Positions 43,001 through 50,943 of a DNA stretch of 64,000 nt are shown here, piece after piece (within the stretch, counting starts at the first letter, position 1; each line of letters opens with the position of its first letter). A program made the position numbers and the translations under genes. The stretch is taken from positions 186,001-250,000 of the forward strand of contig CAWGTA010000007.1 in the NCBI GenBank assembly GCA_963825305.1. The letters are read 5' to 3'. This stretch comes from PSRJ01 sp963825305. Its GTDB lineage: Bacteria > Acidobacteriota > Terriglobia > Bryobacterales > Bryobacteraceae. The notes beneath the pieces were generated by a model. That model did not search any database. It was not told where the DNA came from and worked only from the letters and a program-made list of their open reading frames with translations.

Positions 43001-43240
43001 GGTCTTACCGTCGTCGGCCAGCGTCCACTCATCGTGCCACTTCATCCCGGTCGCCATCGTCGTATCGACGGACAGCTTGTTGCCTTCCATCTTGACCGTC
43101 GCCTTGGAGTCCTTCCAGACGCCTTCCGTCATGGTGATCTCCTGTCCTTGAGTGGGATATTGGCGCAAGATCACCCGGCCGTCCGTTTGCGTCTCTTCCA
43201 TGAACACGACGCCTTCCTTAAAGGTCAGCTTGGTCGATCT
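43001..43240 (-). pseudogene. Fragment of an unidentified protein
   Basis: One frame reads LTFKEGVVFMEETQTDGRVI, TMTEGVWKDSKATVKMEGN and MATGMKWHDEWTLADDGKTY. It looks like beta strands of a small secreted, lipocalin-like domain, but I cannot name the family. It runs straight from the end of the methyltransferase remnant into the NHL remnant, so it is part of a stretch of decayed genes. Confidence 0.4.
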
Positions 43241-43734
43241 GCGCCTGGCTCACCGTGCAGCCGGTGGCTTCCGCGCCGTAGCACTCCGCGGCATGCTCCA
43301 CCAGCGCGCCCCAGCCTCAGCCAATATCCAGAAAACGTTCGCCCGGTTGTAAATCCAGCTTGCGGCAGATGTGGTCGAGCTTGGCCACCTGCGCCTCCCC
43401 CAGTTGTGCTCCGGCGTGCGGAAATAGGCGCAAGAGAAGAGCCAGTAAAACTCGTTGGAGCGGTCGTAATGAAAGCGGATTTGGCGCGCGGCCTGGACCT
43501 TGCTCTGGAAGACCGATTCCACAGCCGGCGGCGCATAAATCGCCCTCGACGTCGAACTCCCCGCGCAGGTACGCCATGGCAGCGGAATATGCGTCCGTGG
43601 TGGCAATTCGATCCAATGTAGCGTGGTTGGCCGCGCGCAAACGCAAATGCCGGCGGGCCGTCGCCGGACTGAGTGGCAGGCGGTTTCAACTGGAAATATA
43701 GGATCCACGCCTTAATCGTCGTTCCAGTCTTCAC
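43229..43734 (-). pseudogene. N-terminal half of a cyclopropane-fatty-acid synthase-like gene, degraded
   Basis: Pieces in all three frames follow the order of a CFA-synthase N-terminus: DAYSAAMAYLRGEFDVEGDL, VQAARQIRFHYDRSNEFYW, SCAYFRTPE, VAKLDHICRKLDLQPGERFL then DIG-C-stop-GWGALVEHAAECYG and ATGCTVSQAQID. Several frame changes are needed, and the Cys codon of the GCGWG SAM-binding motif has become TGA. The gene ends where the other remnant begins, before the catalytic half. The missing half resembles the plus-strand fragment at 8126-8337. Confidence 0.65.
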
Positions 43735-43824
43735 CTATGGAGCGGCGGCTGGACCGCCCCGAAATTCATGTACACGTTTAGCGAGCCCCATCAGTATTCT
43801 TTACGGAAGGTGGGAGCTCTGGAT

Positions 43825-44397
43825 TTGGCGATGACCGGGACGGACGACGGTCCGGAGGACCGCGCGCGCACCTTGGAAGCCGCCAAGACCGGCGACCTGG
43901 CGGCTTTCGAACGGCTGATTCGGCAGCACGAACGTCTGGTTTTGGCCACCGCCTGGCGGATGCTGGGGAATCTCGAAGACGCCCAGGACGCGGCCCAGGA
44001 GGTTTTCTTGAAGCTGTACCGGAATCTCGCCAAGGTGGAAGCCTCGGGGTCGTTTCCCAGCTGGCTATACCGTGTGACCGTGAACGTTTGCCACGACCAC
44101 AGACGGCGGAAACCGGTTACCGAGCCGGTCGAGCAGTGGGAAGGCGTAGCCGCGACGGCCGCGGGCCCGCAGGAGGAACTGACCGGAGCCGAGCGCCGAA
44201 GAGTGCTTGACCTAAGCCTGCGGAGGCTCTCGAAAAAGGAACGGGCCGCCTTGGTGCTGCGCGATCTGGAAGGCCTCCCGACCAGCGAGGTGGCGCGCAT
44301 CCTGGGATCGAGCGAGGCCACCGTGCGCTCGCAGATCAGCAAGGCGCGGCTGAAGATGAAGGGTTTTGTAGAACATTACTTCCGGAGACGATCATGA
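43825..44397 (+). CDS. ECF-type RNA polymerase sigma factor
   Basis: The protein (about 190 residues) has sigma region 2 (FERLIRQHERLVLATAWRML, DAQDAAQEVFLKLYRNL, FPSWLYRVTVNVCHDHRRR) and region 4 (LSLRRLSKKERAALVLRDLE, LPTSEVARILGSSEATVRSQ, ISKARLKMK). There is no region 3, as in the RpoE/ECF group. A TTG at 43825 has GGGAG eight bases upstream; an ATG at 43831 is the alternative, and the frame is open from 43768. Its stop overlaps the anti-sigma start by four bases (ATGA), the usual arrangement for a sigma factor and its membrane inhibitor. Confidence 0.9.
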   Translation: MAMTGTDDGPEDRARTLEAAKTGDLAAFERLIRQHERLVLATAWRMLGNLEDAQDAAQEVFLKLYRNLAKVEASGSFPSWLYRVTVNVCHDHRRRKPVTEPVEQWEGVAATAAGPQEELTGAERRRVLDLSLRRLSKKERAALVLRDLEGLPTSEVARILGSSEATVRSQISKARLKMKGFVEHYFRRRS

Positions 44398-44921
44398 ATT
44401 GCCGGGACCGGGAAGAACGGATCGCTCTCTATGCCGGGGGCGATTTGCCGCGCGAGGAAGCGGCGGAGACCGAGGGGCACCTGCAAGATTGCGCGAACTG
44501 CCGCCAGTTTGTGGCCGCGCTGCGGGAGCGTGCCGCGTGGATGCGCGAGGCGCACGAGGAATTGCCGGCGACTGCGGATTTCGCGGCGATGCGTGCCGGC
44601 GTACTGGAACGGCTGGAGCGGAGACGGCGGCCGTTCCTATGGAGGCTGGCGTGGGCCGGGGGTTTGGCGGCGACCGCAGCCATGCTTCTTTTGATCTGGC
44701 ACAGTCCGCGGAGCGAGCCGGCACCACCGGCACCGCAGGTCGCTGCTGTTGAGAAGCCACCTGTCCAGGCGGTGGAGAACTCGTTGCCACGGCCGGCGCG
44801 GCGGCGTCGCCCGAGACAGAGGCTCCGCGGGCATGAAATGCCTCAGCCGCTGCTGGTCAAGCTAATCACCGACGACCCGGATGTGATTATTTATTGGATC
44901 GTTGATCCGAAGGGAGACTGA
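44394..44921 (+). CDS. Zinc-finger anti-sigma factor, membrane-anchored
   Basis: This 175-residue protein starts with a zf-HC2/ZAS-type domain (CRDREERIALYAGGDLPREE, then HLQDCANCRQF with the HX3CX2C zinc ligands), followed by a membrane helix at about residues 81-100 (AWAGGLAATAAMLLLIWHS) and a periplasmic Pro/Arg-rich tail. The tail ends DDPDVIIYWIVDPKGD, a motif seen at the C-terminus of such proteins in Acidobacteriota. It should hold the upstream-encoded ECF sigma factor at the membrane until a signal triggers release. It overlaps the sigma gene and lies one base before the next gene. Confidence 0.85.
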   Translation: MNCRDREERIALYAGGDLPREEAAETEGHLQDCANCRQFVAALRERAAWMREAHEELPATADFAAMRAGVLERLERRRRPFLWRLAWAGGLAATAAMLLLIWHSPRSEPAPPAPQVAAVEKPPVQAVENSLPRPARRRRPRQRLRGHEMPQPLLVKLITDDPDVIIYWIVDPKGD

Positions 44922-44922
44922 A

Positions 44923-45669
44923 ATGAAACACGCGTTGATCGCACTCATGCTGTTTGGCGCGCTGCCGTTGGCCGCGCAGGAACCCAAGAAACCGGAAAAC
45001 GTGAGCCCTAAGGTTCAGCGGGTCTTCATTCTGAAATATGCAGACACGCACCAACTTGCGAACCTGGTGGGAGTTTTTCCTGGAACCTCAGTCACGCAAA
45101 ACGTCGAGATGCACGCCCTGGCCGTTTCCAGCAGCCCGGAGGTCATTGCGGCGATTGAAGACGCTATCAAGCGGCTGGATGTTCCCCCGCCAGCCCCGCA
45201 GAATATCGAGGTGACGGTCTACTACCTGATCGGCGGCGACAGTGAGAATGCCGGCGGTCCACTGCCGAAAGATCTCGATAGCGTGATCACTCAACTGAAG
45301 AACGCATTTGCCTTTAAGGCCTATCGACTGTTGGATGCGCTGGAACTTCGGACCCGTGCCGGGCAAGGCGGAGACACTTCCGGCTCGCCCGGCCCGAACG
45401 CGGCCGGACAGGGAGCCACCGTCACGCAGTTCCACATGAATTCGGCGAGTGTTTCGCCAGACGGCTCTTCGGTGCGGATTGACAACCTGAAGGCGGGAAT
45501 CCGGCTTCCCGTGGCATCGACCTCCGGAACGCCGCAGTTCACCTACGTGGACCTCGGCGTCAACGCCGACATAGATGTCAAACCGGGACAGAAGGTAGTC
45601 GTCGGGCGCCTCAGTATGGGTCAGAACCAGGCGCTGTTCCTGGTGCTGACGGTGCGCGTCGTGAACTGA
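44923..45669 (+). CDS. Secreted protein with secretin N-domain-like region
   Basis: The 248-residue product has a signal peptide (MKHALIALMLFGALPLAAQ). Residues 30-85 (VQRVFILKYADTHQLANLVG ... NVEMHALAVSSSPEVIAAIE-DAIKRLD) match the secretin/NolW N1-type fold, in which such domains assemble into rings. The rest is beta-rich (IEVTVYYLIGGDS, TVTQFHMNSASVSPDGSSV, GQKVVVGRLSMGQ) and there is no outer-membrane secretin pore domain. GGAG lies six bases before the ATG. Being third in the sigma/anti-sigma operon, it is either a target or part of the sensing of envelope state; both are inferences. Confidence 0.7.
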   Translation: MKHALIALMLFGALPLAAQEPKKPENVSPKVQRVFILKYADTHQLANLVGVFPGTSVTQNVEMHALAVSSSPEVIAAIEDAIKRLDVPPPAPQNIEVTVYYLIGGDSENAGGPLPKDLDSVITQLKNAFAFKAYRLLDALELRTRAGQGGDTSGSPGPNAAGQGATVTQFHMNSASVSPDGSSVRIDNLKAGIRLPVASTSGTPQFTYVDLGVNADIDVKPGQKVVVGRLSMGQNQALFLVLTVRVVN

Positions 45670-46410
45670 CTACTTGATTTTTTCGTCGCGCTCCACTTTG
45701 CCGTCGCGGATGTGGATGATGCGGTGGGCGTGCATGGCGATATCGTGCTCGTGGGTTACCAGCACGATGGTGTTGCCCTGCTGGTACAGGCGCTCGAACA
45801 GTCCCATGATTTCGTTGCCGGTGGCGGTGTCCAACGCCCCCGTCGGCTCATCGGCCAGCAGAATCGAAGGGTTGTTCACCAGCGCCCGGGCGATGGCCAC
45901 ACGCTGCCGCTGGCCGCCGGAGAGCTCGTTGGGCCGGTGGTACATGCGCGCTTCCAGGTCCACGGCCTTGAGCGCCGCCTTGGCTTTTTCCATACGCTGA
46001 TCTGCGTGCAGGCCGGCGTAAATCAGCGGCAACTCGACGTTGTGGAGCGACGTGGCCCGCGCCAGCAGGTTGAAGGTTTGGAATACGAAGCCGACTTCCT
46101 TGTTGCGAATCCGCGCCAGCGCATCGTCGCTCATTTCGCTGACCAGGTTGCCGTTGATGTAATACTGCCCGCTGGTGGCCGTGTCCAGGCAGCCGATCAG
46201 GTTCATCAGCGTCGATTTGCCGGAACCCGACGGTCCCATGATCGCCACATATTCGCCGCGCTTGATCTCAATGTCTACACCCGAAACCGCGTGGATCTCC
46301 TGATCGCCCATGATGTAGGTCTTCCACAGGTTGTAGGTGCGGATGACAATGCCGGACCGCCGCAACTCTTCGCCGCGCTGAATCAGTTCTTTCTCTGCCG
46401 CCACTGCCAT
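45670..46410 (-). CDS. ABC transporter ATPase (MacB/LolD family)
   Basis: This 246-residue ATPase has Walker A GPSGSGKST, Q-loop VFQTFNLLARATSLHNV, signature LSGGQRQRVAIARAL, Walker B ILLADEPTGALD and switch His in VTHEHD. The sequence FNLLARATSLHNVELPLIYAG and the DTATSGQYYINGN segment place it with the MacB/LolD/FtsE-like group. It follows the adaptor gene on the same strand, as in MacAB-type exporters, but the FtsX-like permease that should come next is absent: the next gene is the convergent secretin-like one, only a base away. Confidence 0.92.
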   Translation of the reverse strand: MAVAAEKELIQRGEELRRSGIVIRTYNLWKTYIMGDQEIHAVSGVDIEIKRGEYVAIMGPSGSGKSTLMNLIGCLDTATSGQYYINGNLVSEMSDDALARIRNKEVGFVFQTFNLLARATSLHNVELPLIYAGLHADQRMEKAKAALKAVDLEARMYHRPNELSGGQRQRVAIARALVNNPSILLADEPTGALDTATGNEIMGLFERLYQQGNTIVLVTHEHDIAMHAHRIIHIRDGKVERDEKIK

Positions 46411-46430
46411 AGTTAGCTCTTTTCACCGCC

Positions 46431-46450
46431 GGGCAGGCTAAAGCATGCCC
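46431..46450. repeat. GGGCAGGCTAAAGCATGCCC palindromic module
   Basis: This 20-base imperfect palindrome lies between the adaptor and ATPase genes and touches the adaptor stop. It matches the outer arm of the element at 21956-22070 (GGGCAAGCTAAAGGCATGCCC), so it is another dispersed copy. Confidence 0.6.
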
Positions 46451-47874
46451 TACGTCTTCTGCTGCGCCGCCCGGTTATCCACTTTCACCTGGCCCTGGTT
46501 GCGGAGGGTACGAATCACCTGATAGGTGCCGGTGACGATCTCGTCTCCGGGTTTGAGCCCGCTGACCACTTCGATGTCCGCAACACCGGTGATTCCAGTC
46601 TCAACCTTGTGAAACTCGGCGCGGCCGCCCGACACCACGAACACGCCCTGGATCTCTTCCTTATTGGCCTTCTCGGTGGCAGGGTCCACGGTGGCGGCCT
46701 GCGCGGTATTCTGATCAGGCTTCTTTTCCAGATCGCCCTTCTCCCGCACAGTCAGCGCCTGAATCGGTATGGTGACGGCGTTCTGCCGCGTTGCCGTGGT
46801 AATTTTCGCCGTACAAGAAAGTCCTGGGCGGATCTCCTCGGGCGGATTATCCAGCGCGACCACAACTTTAAAATCCTTAGCTTCCTGGTTGGAGGTAGCG
46901 CTCTGCGAAGCCGCTACGCCGGTGGAACGAACAATGGCCGTGTTGCCGATTTCGGTCACATGCCCTTTGAACGTGCGATTGGGAATCGCGTCGATGCTGA
47001 CTTCGGCGAGCTGATTAAGCTTTACATTGACGATATCGCTCTCGTCCACCTTGATCTCGGCGGTGATCAGCGACATATCGGCGATCGTCATGATAGTGCT
47101 GGCCGCGGAATTCTGAATCCCCATGACCACCGTCTCTCCAACCCGCACGGGCAGGTTGGTAACCACGCCGGGGAGCGGCGAATAGACCGTGAATTTGTGC
47201 AGCACATCCGTGTAGCGTGCAAGGTTGGCCTTAGCCTGAGCCACGTGCTTCTGCTGCGAAGCGAGCTGGGCCGCGTTCTGCTCGCGCTGCGCCCTGGCCT
47301 GCACCACGCGGGCTTCGGCTTCGCGCACCGACGCCAATTGCGCCTCGTAAGTGGACTTCTTCAAATCGTAGTCCTGGCGGGCCAGCAGTTGGTCCTTGAA
47401 AAGCAATTCGGCGCGGTCCAATTCGGCCTTCATACGCGCCAGGTCCGCCTTGTTGCGATCAATATCGGCTTGCAGGCTGTTTAGATTCTCATCGGCGGCC
47501 TTCATTCCTGCTTCGGAAGCGGCCGAATCGGATTCCGCCGAGTTCAACGCTGCCTGCTGGGCTGCGACATCGGCCGTCGGCTGCACATCTTCAATGCGCG
47601 CCAGCAATTGGCCCTCTCGCACCCGGTCCCCTTCCTTGACCAGAATCTCCGACAGTTGGCCCATGGCATTGGCCCCGAGATTGATGTAGTTCTTCGGCTT
47701 GATTTCTCCGGAGGCCGTGACCAGGCTCGTCAAATCCTGCCGGCCCACGCGCGCCGTCTGGACGGTGACCACGCCCCTCTTGCCGTATACGGTGCTGGCA
47801 TAGATTCCCGCACCTGCCAGTACTAGGGCCCCGAGAAAAATCAGTACCTTTGTTCTAGGCTTCACAGAACACAA
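46450..47874 (-). CDS. Periplasmic adaptor (MacA/HlyD family)
   Basis: This 474-residue membrane-fusion protein has an N-terminal anchor (KVLIFLGALVLAGAGIYAST), a lipoyl/barrel-sandwich first half (GEIKPKNYINLGANAMGQLS, VKEGDRVREGQLLARIED), a long alpha-helical hairpin (about residues 95-210, rich in Ala, Gln, Lys, Glu), the second half KFTVYSPLPGVVTNLPVRVG and a beta-barrel and membrane-proximal domain (KVDESDIVNVKLNQLAEVSI, GLSCTAKITT, VVSGLKPGDEIVTG). This fits MacA partners of MacB-type ABC exporters. It is upstream of the matching ATPase with a 39-base gap. Confidence 0.9.
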   Translation of the reverse strand: MCSVKPRTKVLIFLGALVLAGAGIYASTVYGKRGVVTVQTARVGRQDLTSLVTASGEIKPKNYINLGANAMGQLSEILVKEGDRVREGQLLARIEDVQPTADVAAQQAALNSAESDSAASEAGMKAADENLNSLQADIDRNKADLARMKAELDRAELLFKDQLLARQDYDLKKSTYEAQLASVREAEARVVQARAQREQNAAQLASQQKHVAQAKANLARYTDVLHKFTVYSPLPGVVTNLPVRVGETVVMGIQNSAASTIMTIADMSLITAEIKVDESDIVNVKLNQLAEVSIDAIPNRTFKGHVTEIGNTAIVRSTGVAASQSATSNQEAKDFKVVVALDNPPEEIRPGLSCTAKITTATRQNAVTIPIQALTVREKGDLEKKPDQNTAQAATVDPATEKANKEEIQGVFVVSGGRAEFHKVETGITGVADIEVVSGLKPGDEIVTGTYQVIRTLRNQGQVKVDNRAAQQKT

Positions 47875-48009
47875 CTCTCCCTTACGATGACTTCCAGGTA
47901 GTTTAGACGCCGAACATGCGACAGGAGTTCAATTGTCATTTTACACCCCAGGTATGGTTAGAGTCCGGAGGGCTGGGTATATCTTGCAGACGATGGAGGC
48001 CTCTGAAAA

Positions 48010-48273
48010 TTAGCGCCAGTTAACAGATTCGGGCGGCGTGTTCTCGCACTGACTAGTCCCCGTAACACCCGACGTGAGTTGAGCGCAGGCATTGCTGACG
48101 GCCGTGCGCAGGGCCTCTTGACGGGTAGCGGCCGAGGCCGTGCGGCAATCGCGGTGTCCATCGAAACTCATGCACACCTGGCAACGGACGCGCTCCTGGT
48201 GGAAGCTCGAGAAAACCAGCCAGCCTACCACGACGGCCACGAAAGCCACCGCCAGCCAGGTGGTGGTCTTCAT
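48010..48273 (-). CDS. Small membrane-anchored Cys-containing protein
   Basis: The 87-residue protein has an N-terminal membrane helix (TWLAVAFVAVVVGWLVFSS) and a short exported or cytoplasmic domain with four Cys (VRCQVCMSFDGHRDCR and NACAQLTSGVTGTSQC). It starts within the accA stop (four-base overlap), so it is translated with accA. I do not recognise a family; the CXXC plus two more Cys could form disulfides or bind a metal. Confidence 0.6.
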   Translation of the reverse strand: MKTTTWLAVAFVAVVVGWLVFSSFHQERVRCQVCMSFDGHRDCRTASAATRQEALRTAVSNACAQLTSGVTGTSQCENTPPESVNWR

Positions 48274-49118
48274 GCGAAGAAGTTCCCCATCTGCCGGAAC
48301 TTGGCATAGCGGTGCGACACCAGTTGGCCGGGGGCAATCGCGGTCAGGTCGGCGAGGGACTTGCGGAGAGCCTGCCGCAGATTGTCAGCCGCCAGCTCCG
48401 GATTTTCATGAGCGCCGCCGGGCGGTTCGGGCACAATGCCATCGATGAGGCCGAAACCTTGAAGATCTTCCGCCGTCAAGCGCAAGGCGGCGGCGGCCAG
48501 TTCGGCCTTCTTCGAGTCGCGATAGATGATGGAAGCGCAGCTCTCCGGAGAGATCACGCTGTAGACGGAGTTTTCGAGCATCAGGACGACGTTGCCGACG
48601 CCCAGAGCGAGAGCGCCCCCGCTGCCGCCCTCTCCGATACACACCGCGATCACCGGCACGTCCAGGCGAGTCATTTCGCGAAGGTTGCGGGCGATCGCCT
48701 CGGCCTGCCCGCGCTCCTCGGCGTCAATGCCGGGGTAGGCGCCTGGAGTATCGAGAAAGGTGATGATGGGGCGGCCAAACTTGGCGGCGAGTTGCATGAC
48801 GCGCAGTCCCTTGCGATACCCTTCCGGCTTCGGCATCCCGAAATTGCGGAACAGTTTCTGCTTGGTGTCGCGGCCCTTCTGCTCCGCCACCACGGCTACG
48901 GCGCGGCCCTCAAACTGGCCCAGGCCGGCGACGATCGCGGGATCATCGGCGAAGTTGCGATCTCCGTGAAGCTCCTGGAAATCCGTGAAGAGGCGTTCGA
49001 TGTAATCGAGAGAATGCGGGCGCTTGGGATGGCGGGCCAGCATGACGCGCTGCCACGCCGGATGCTGCTCAGCCGCGGCCCCGATCGCCGCCTGCGTCGC
49101 CTTCTCTTCGGAATTCAC
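48270..49118 (-). CDS. accA: Acetyl-CoA carboxylase carboxyltransferase alpha subunit
   Basis: AccA makes malonyl-CoA with AccD from carboxybiotin and acetyl-CoA, the committed step of fatty acid synthesis. The 282 residues contain HPKRPHSLDYIERLFTDFQE, LHGDRNFADDPAIVAGLGQF, GFMPKPEGYRK-type (FGMPKPEGYRKGLRVMQLA), FLDTPGAYPGIDAEERGQAE, VIAVCIGEGGSGGALALGVG and SPESCASIIYRD, all family hallmarks. The N-terminal helical zone is about 35 residues shorter than in the typical enzyme (about 317), but the start is the only sensible one visible. accD is not in the window. Confidence 0.95.
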   Translation of the reverse strand: MNSEEKATQAAIGAAAEQHPAWQRVMLARHPKRPHSLDYIERLFTDFQELHGDRNFADDPAIVAGLGQFEGRAVAVVAEQKGRDTKQKLFRNFGMPKPEGYRKGLRVMQLAAKFGRPIITFLDTPGAYPGIDAEERGQAEAIARNLREMTRLDVPVIAVCIGEGGSGGALALGVGNVVLMLENSVYSVISPESCASIIYRDSKKAELAAAALRLTAEDLQGFGLIDGIVPEPPGGAHENPELAADNLRQALRKSLADLTAIAPGQLVSHRYAKFRQMGNFFA

Positions 49119-49298
49119 TCCTCACATAGTAGCAGCCGTCCTGGAGCGCCAACCTTGCGTCCGCCCATGAGCGCGGCGGCGCCTGACCGCCGAATTGTTA
49201 AGTTAGATGCCTCCGGCAGTTGACGGCGGCTGTAGAAATTGGGTATCAACGAGGAAGAGAAGAGAAGTGGCACGAAAGAGGAAAGCAAGGAGGAGATC

Positions 49299-49787
49299 AT
49301 GTGTGACTACTCGCTCATGACGGTGCCGAATCGTCTGGCCCAGGAAGGCGAGGAACTGGTGGCTCACCGGTTCCCCACGGGATCGCTGGGACTGGCATGT
49401 CCCAACGATCTGAAACGCGCGACTGCCCCCGCGCCCGCTCGCCAAAGCTTTTGGCGCGCCGTGAAGGAGTTTTTCAATCCACCCCGGCTCGTACCGGTGG
49501 CGGCCGTTTGCATCCCACCCGGCGCGCGCCTTCGTTTGCAGGACATCCCGATTCGGCTGCAACACGAATTGGCGGTGGGACCAGCGGAAGACGTGACCTT
49601 CACGCAGATCACCGCCGCCGCCAACACCTACCGCGACGCGGTGCGGTTCACGAACGGGCGGGAGGTGCGTCTGCAGGAATTGCGTGAAGGGCAGCGTGTA
49701 CGGGTGCTGGACCTTTCCGTGGCGGAGGAACTCGATCTCGCGAGACTGCGCCAGGAACGGGCCGAGTTCACGTACCACCTTCGCTGA
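49299..49787 (+). CDS. Conserved hypothetical protein (MCDYSLM family)
   Basis: This 162-residue protein starts MCDYSLMTVPNRLAQEGEEL and continues VAHRFPTGSLGLACPNDL, a pattern shared by a conserved cytoplasmic family of unknown function. Later parts are VPVAAVCIPPGARLRLQDIP and GREVRLQELREGQRVRVLDL. AAGGAGG stands five bases before the ATG at 49299, which fixes the start although the frame is open from 49239. It is divergent from accA and may be followed by cysH with a gap of about 110 bases. Confidence 0.75.
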   Translation: MCDYSLMTVPNRLAQEGEELVAHRFPTGSLGLACPNDLKRATAPAPARQSFWRAVKEFFNPPRLVPVAAVCIPPGARLRLQDIPIRLQHELAVGPAEDVTFTQITAAANTYRDAVRFTNGREVRLQELREGQRVRVLDLSVAEELDLARLRQERAEFTYHLR

Positions 49788-49899
49788 CTTCTGCGTCAGT
49801 GCACAGCTCTGGGCCGCGGTTCTCAGTCGAGCCGCGACCCGGCGTTGTGGTGTGTCTGGCGATTTGACAGTTCCGCGGCCGTCTCCCTAGACTGAAAAC

Positions 49900-50619
49900 T
49901 TGACGGATCTCCACAAACTGGAAAGCCTTTCCGCCTCCGAGCTTCTCTCCTGGGCCCTGGAGACTTACGGCCATTCCTTCGCCATTGCCAGCAGCTTCCA
50001 AAAGGAAGACATGGTGGTAATCGACTTGGCGTCGCGCATTACGCCGCAGTTCCGCGTCTTTACTCTGGATACCGGCCGTCTGCATGAGGAGACCTACCGG
50101 ATGATGGAGCAGGTGCGCGAGCGATACTCCGTGGCTGTGGAATCGGTATTCCCCGACCGCGATGAGATAGAAGTCATGGTGGCCGAGCACGGGCCGAACC
50201 TTTTCTACACGAGTCCGGAGGCGCGCCACATGTGCTGCGATGCCCGCAAGACCCGGCCCCTGGGCCGCAAACTGCGGGAACTGCGCGCCTGGGCCACCGG
50301 CCTGCGGCGGGAGCAGTCGCCCACGCGTTCCCATGTGCCGCGGGTGGAAGAAGCCGAAGGCCCGGTGAAGCTAAATCCGCTGGCGGATTGGACCGCGGCC
50401 CAGGTGGCGGAATACACGCGCGAGCGAGACTTGCCGGTGCATCCGCTCTACGCCCGCGGTTTCGCATCGATCGGCTGTGCGCCGTGTACGCGCGCGATCC
50501 AGCCTGGAGAAGACGAGCGCGCCGGCCGCTGGTGGTGGGAGCAGGGCCAGAAAGAATGCGGCATCCACTTCGGCGAGGATGGTTCCGTGCGGCGGGATGT
50601 GGTTGAGAAGAAGGCCTAA
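49900..50619 (+). CDS. cysH: Phosphoadenylyl/adenylyl-sulfate reductase
   Basis: CysH reduces activated sulfate to sulfite during cysteine synthesis. The 239 residues show the PP-loop-type fold with SSFQKEDMVVIDLASRI, FTLDTGRLHEETYRMMEQV and TGLRREQSPTRSHVP. The pairs CC (HMCCDARK) and CXXC (GCAPCTRAI) mark the [4Fe-4S] type that uses APS rather than PAPS. The C-terminal ECGIH holds the catalytic Cys. It starts with TTG. No other sulfate assimilation gene is nearby, and the partner sulfite reductase and ATP sulfurylase must lie elsewhere. Confidence 0.92.
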   Translation: MTDLHKLESLSASELLSWALETYGHSFAIASSFQKEDMVVIDLASRITPQFRVFTLDTGRLHEETYRMMEQVRERYSVAVESVFPDRDEIEVMVAEHGPNLFYTSPEARHMCCDARKTRPLGRKLRELRAWATGLRREQSPTRSHVPRVEEAEGPVKLNPLADWTAAQVAEYTRERDLPVHPLYARGFASIGCAPCTRAIQPGEDERAGRWWWEQGQKECGIHFGEDGSVRRDVVEKKA

Positions 50620-50620
50620 G

Positions 50621-50866
50621 ATTACCGCAGAGACGCCGAGCCGCAGAGAAAACGACAAATGGGCCGCCGCTGAGCGAGTTGCCGCTGAGCGATCCCGATC
50701 GGCTTAGTCGGCCAATCTCTTCGCGCCCAAAGACCCCGCGGCGACAGCGCGCAATTCCCTCAGCGTCCCTCCGCGCGCCAGCCGCAGGAAGCGGACATCG
50801 CCCTCCAACTCCTCCACCCCATTTCTTAAAACTCTGCATCTCTCGTCTCTGCGTCTCGGCGGTAAT
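50621..50866. repeat. Inverted repeat element of about 245 bp
   Basis: ATTACCGCAGAGACGCCGAG (from 50621) is answered in reverse complement by ATTACCGCCGAGACGCAGAG (ending 50866), giving arms of about 32-39 bases. The interior holds a minus-strand reading frame without clear homology (ELEGDVRFLRLARGGTLREL). It fills most of the 320-base gap between cysH and the PHP gene and looks like a MITE-like unit; I see no gene in it that I can support. Confidence 0.55.
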
Positions 50867-50943
50867 TCATCTCCTGGTCGCCCAACGTTAACGTCGCGCC
50901 GGCGCGTCTTTGGGCTACACTGGAACACTCGGGTCTCGTTTCC

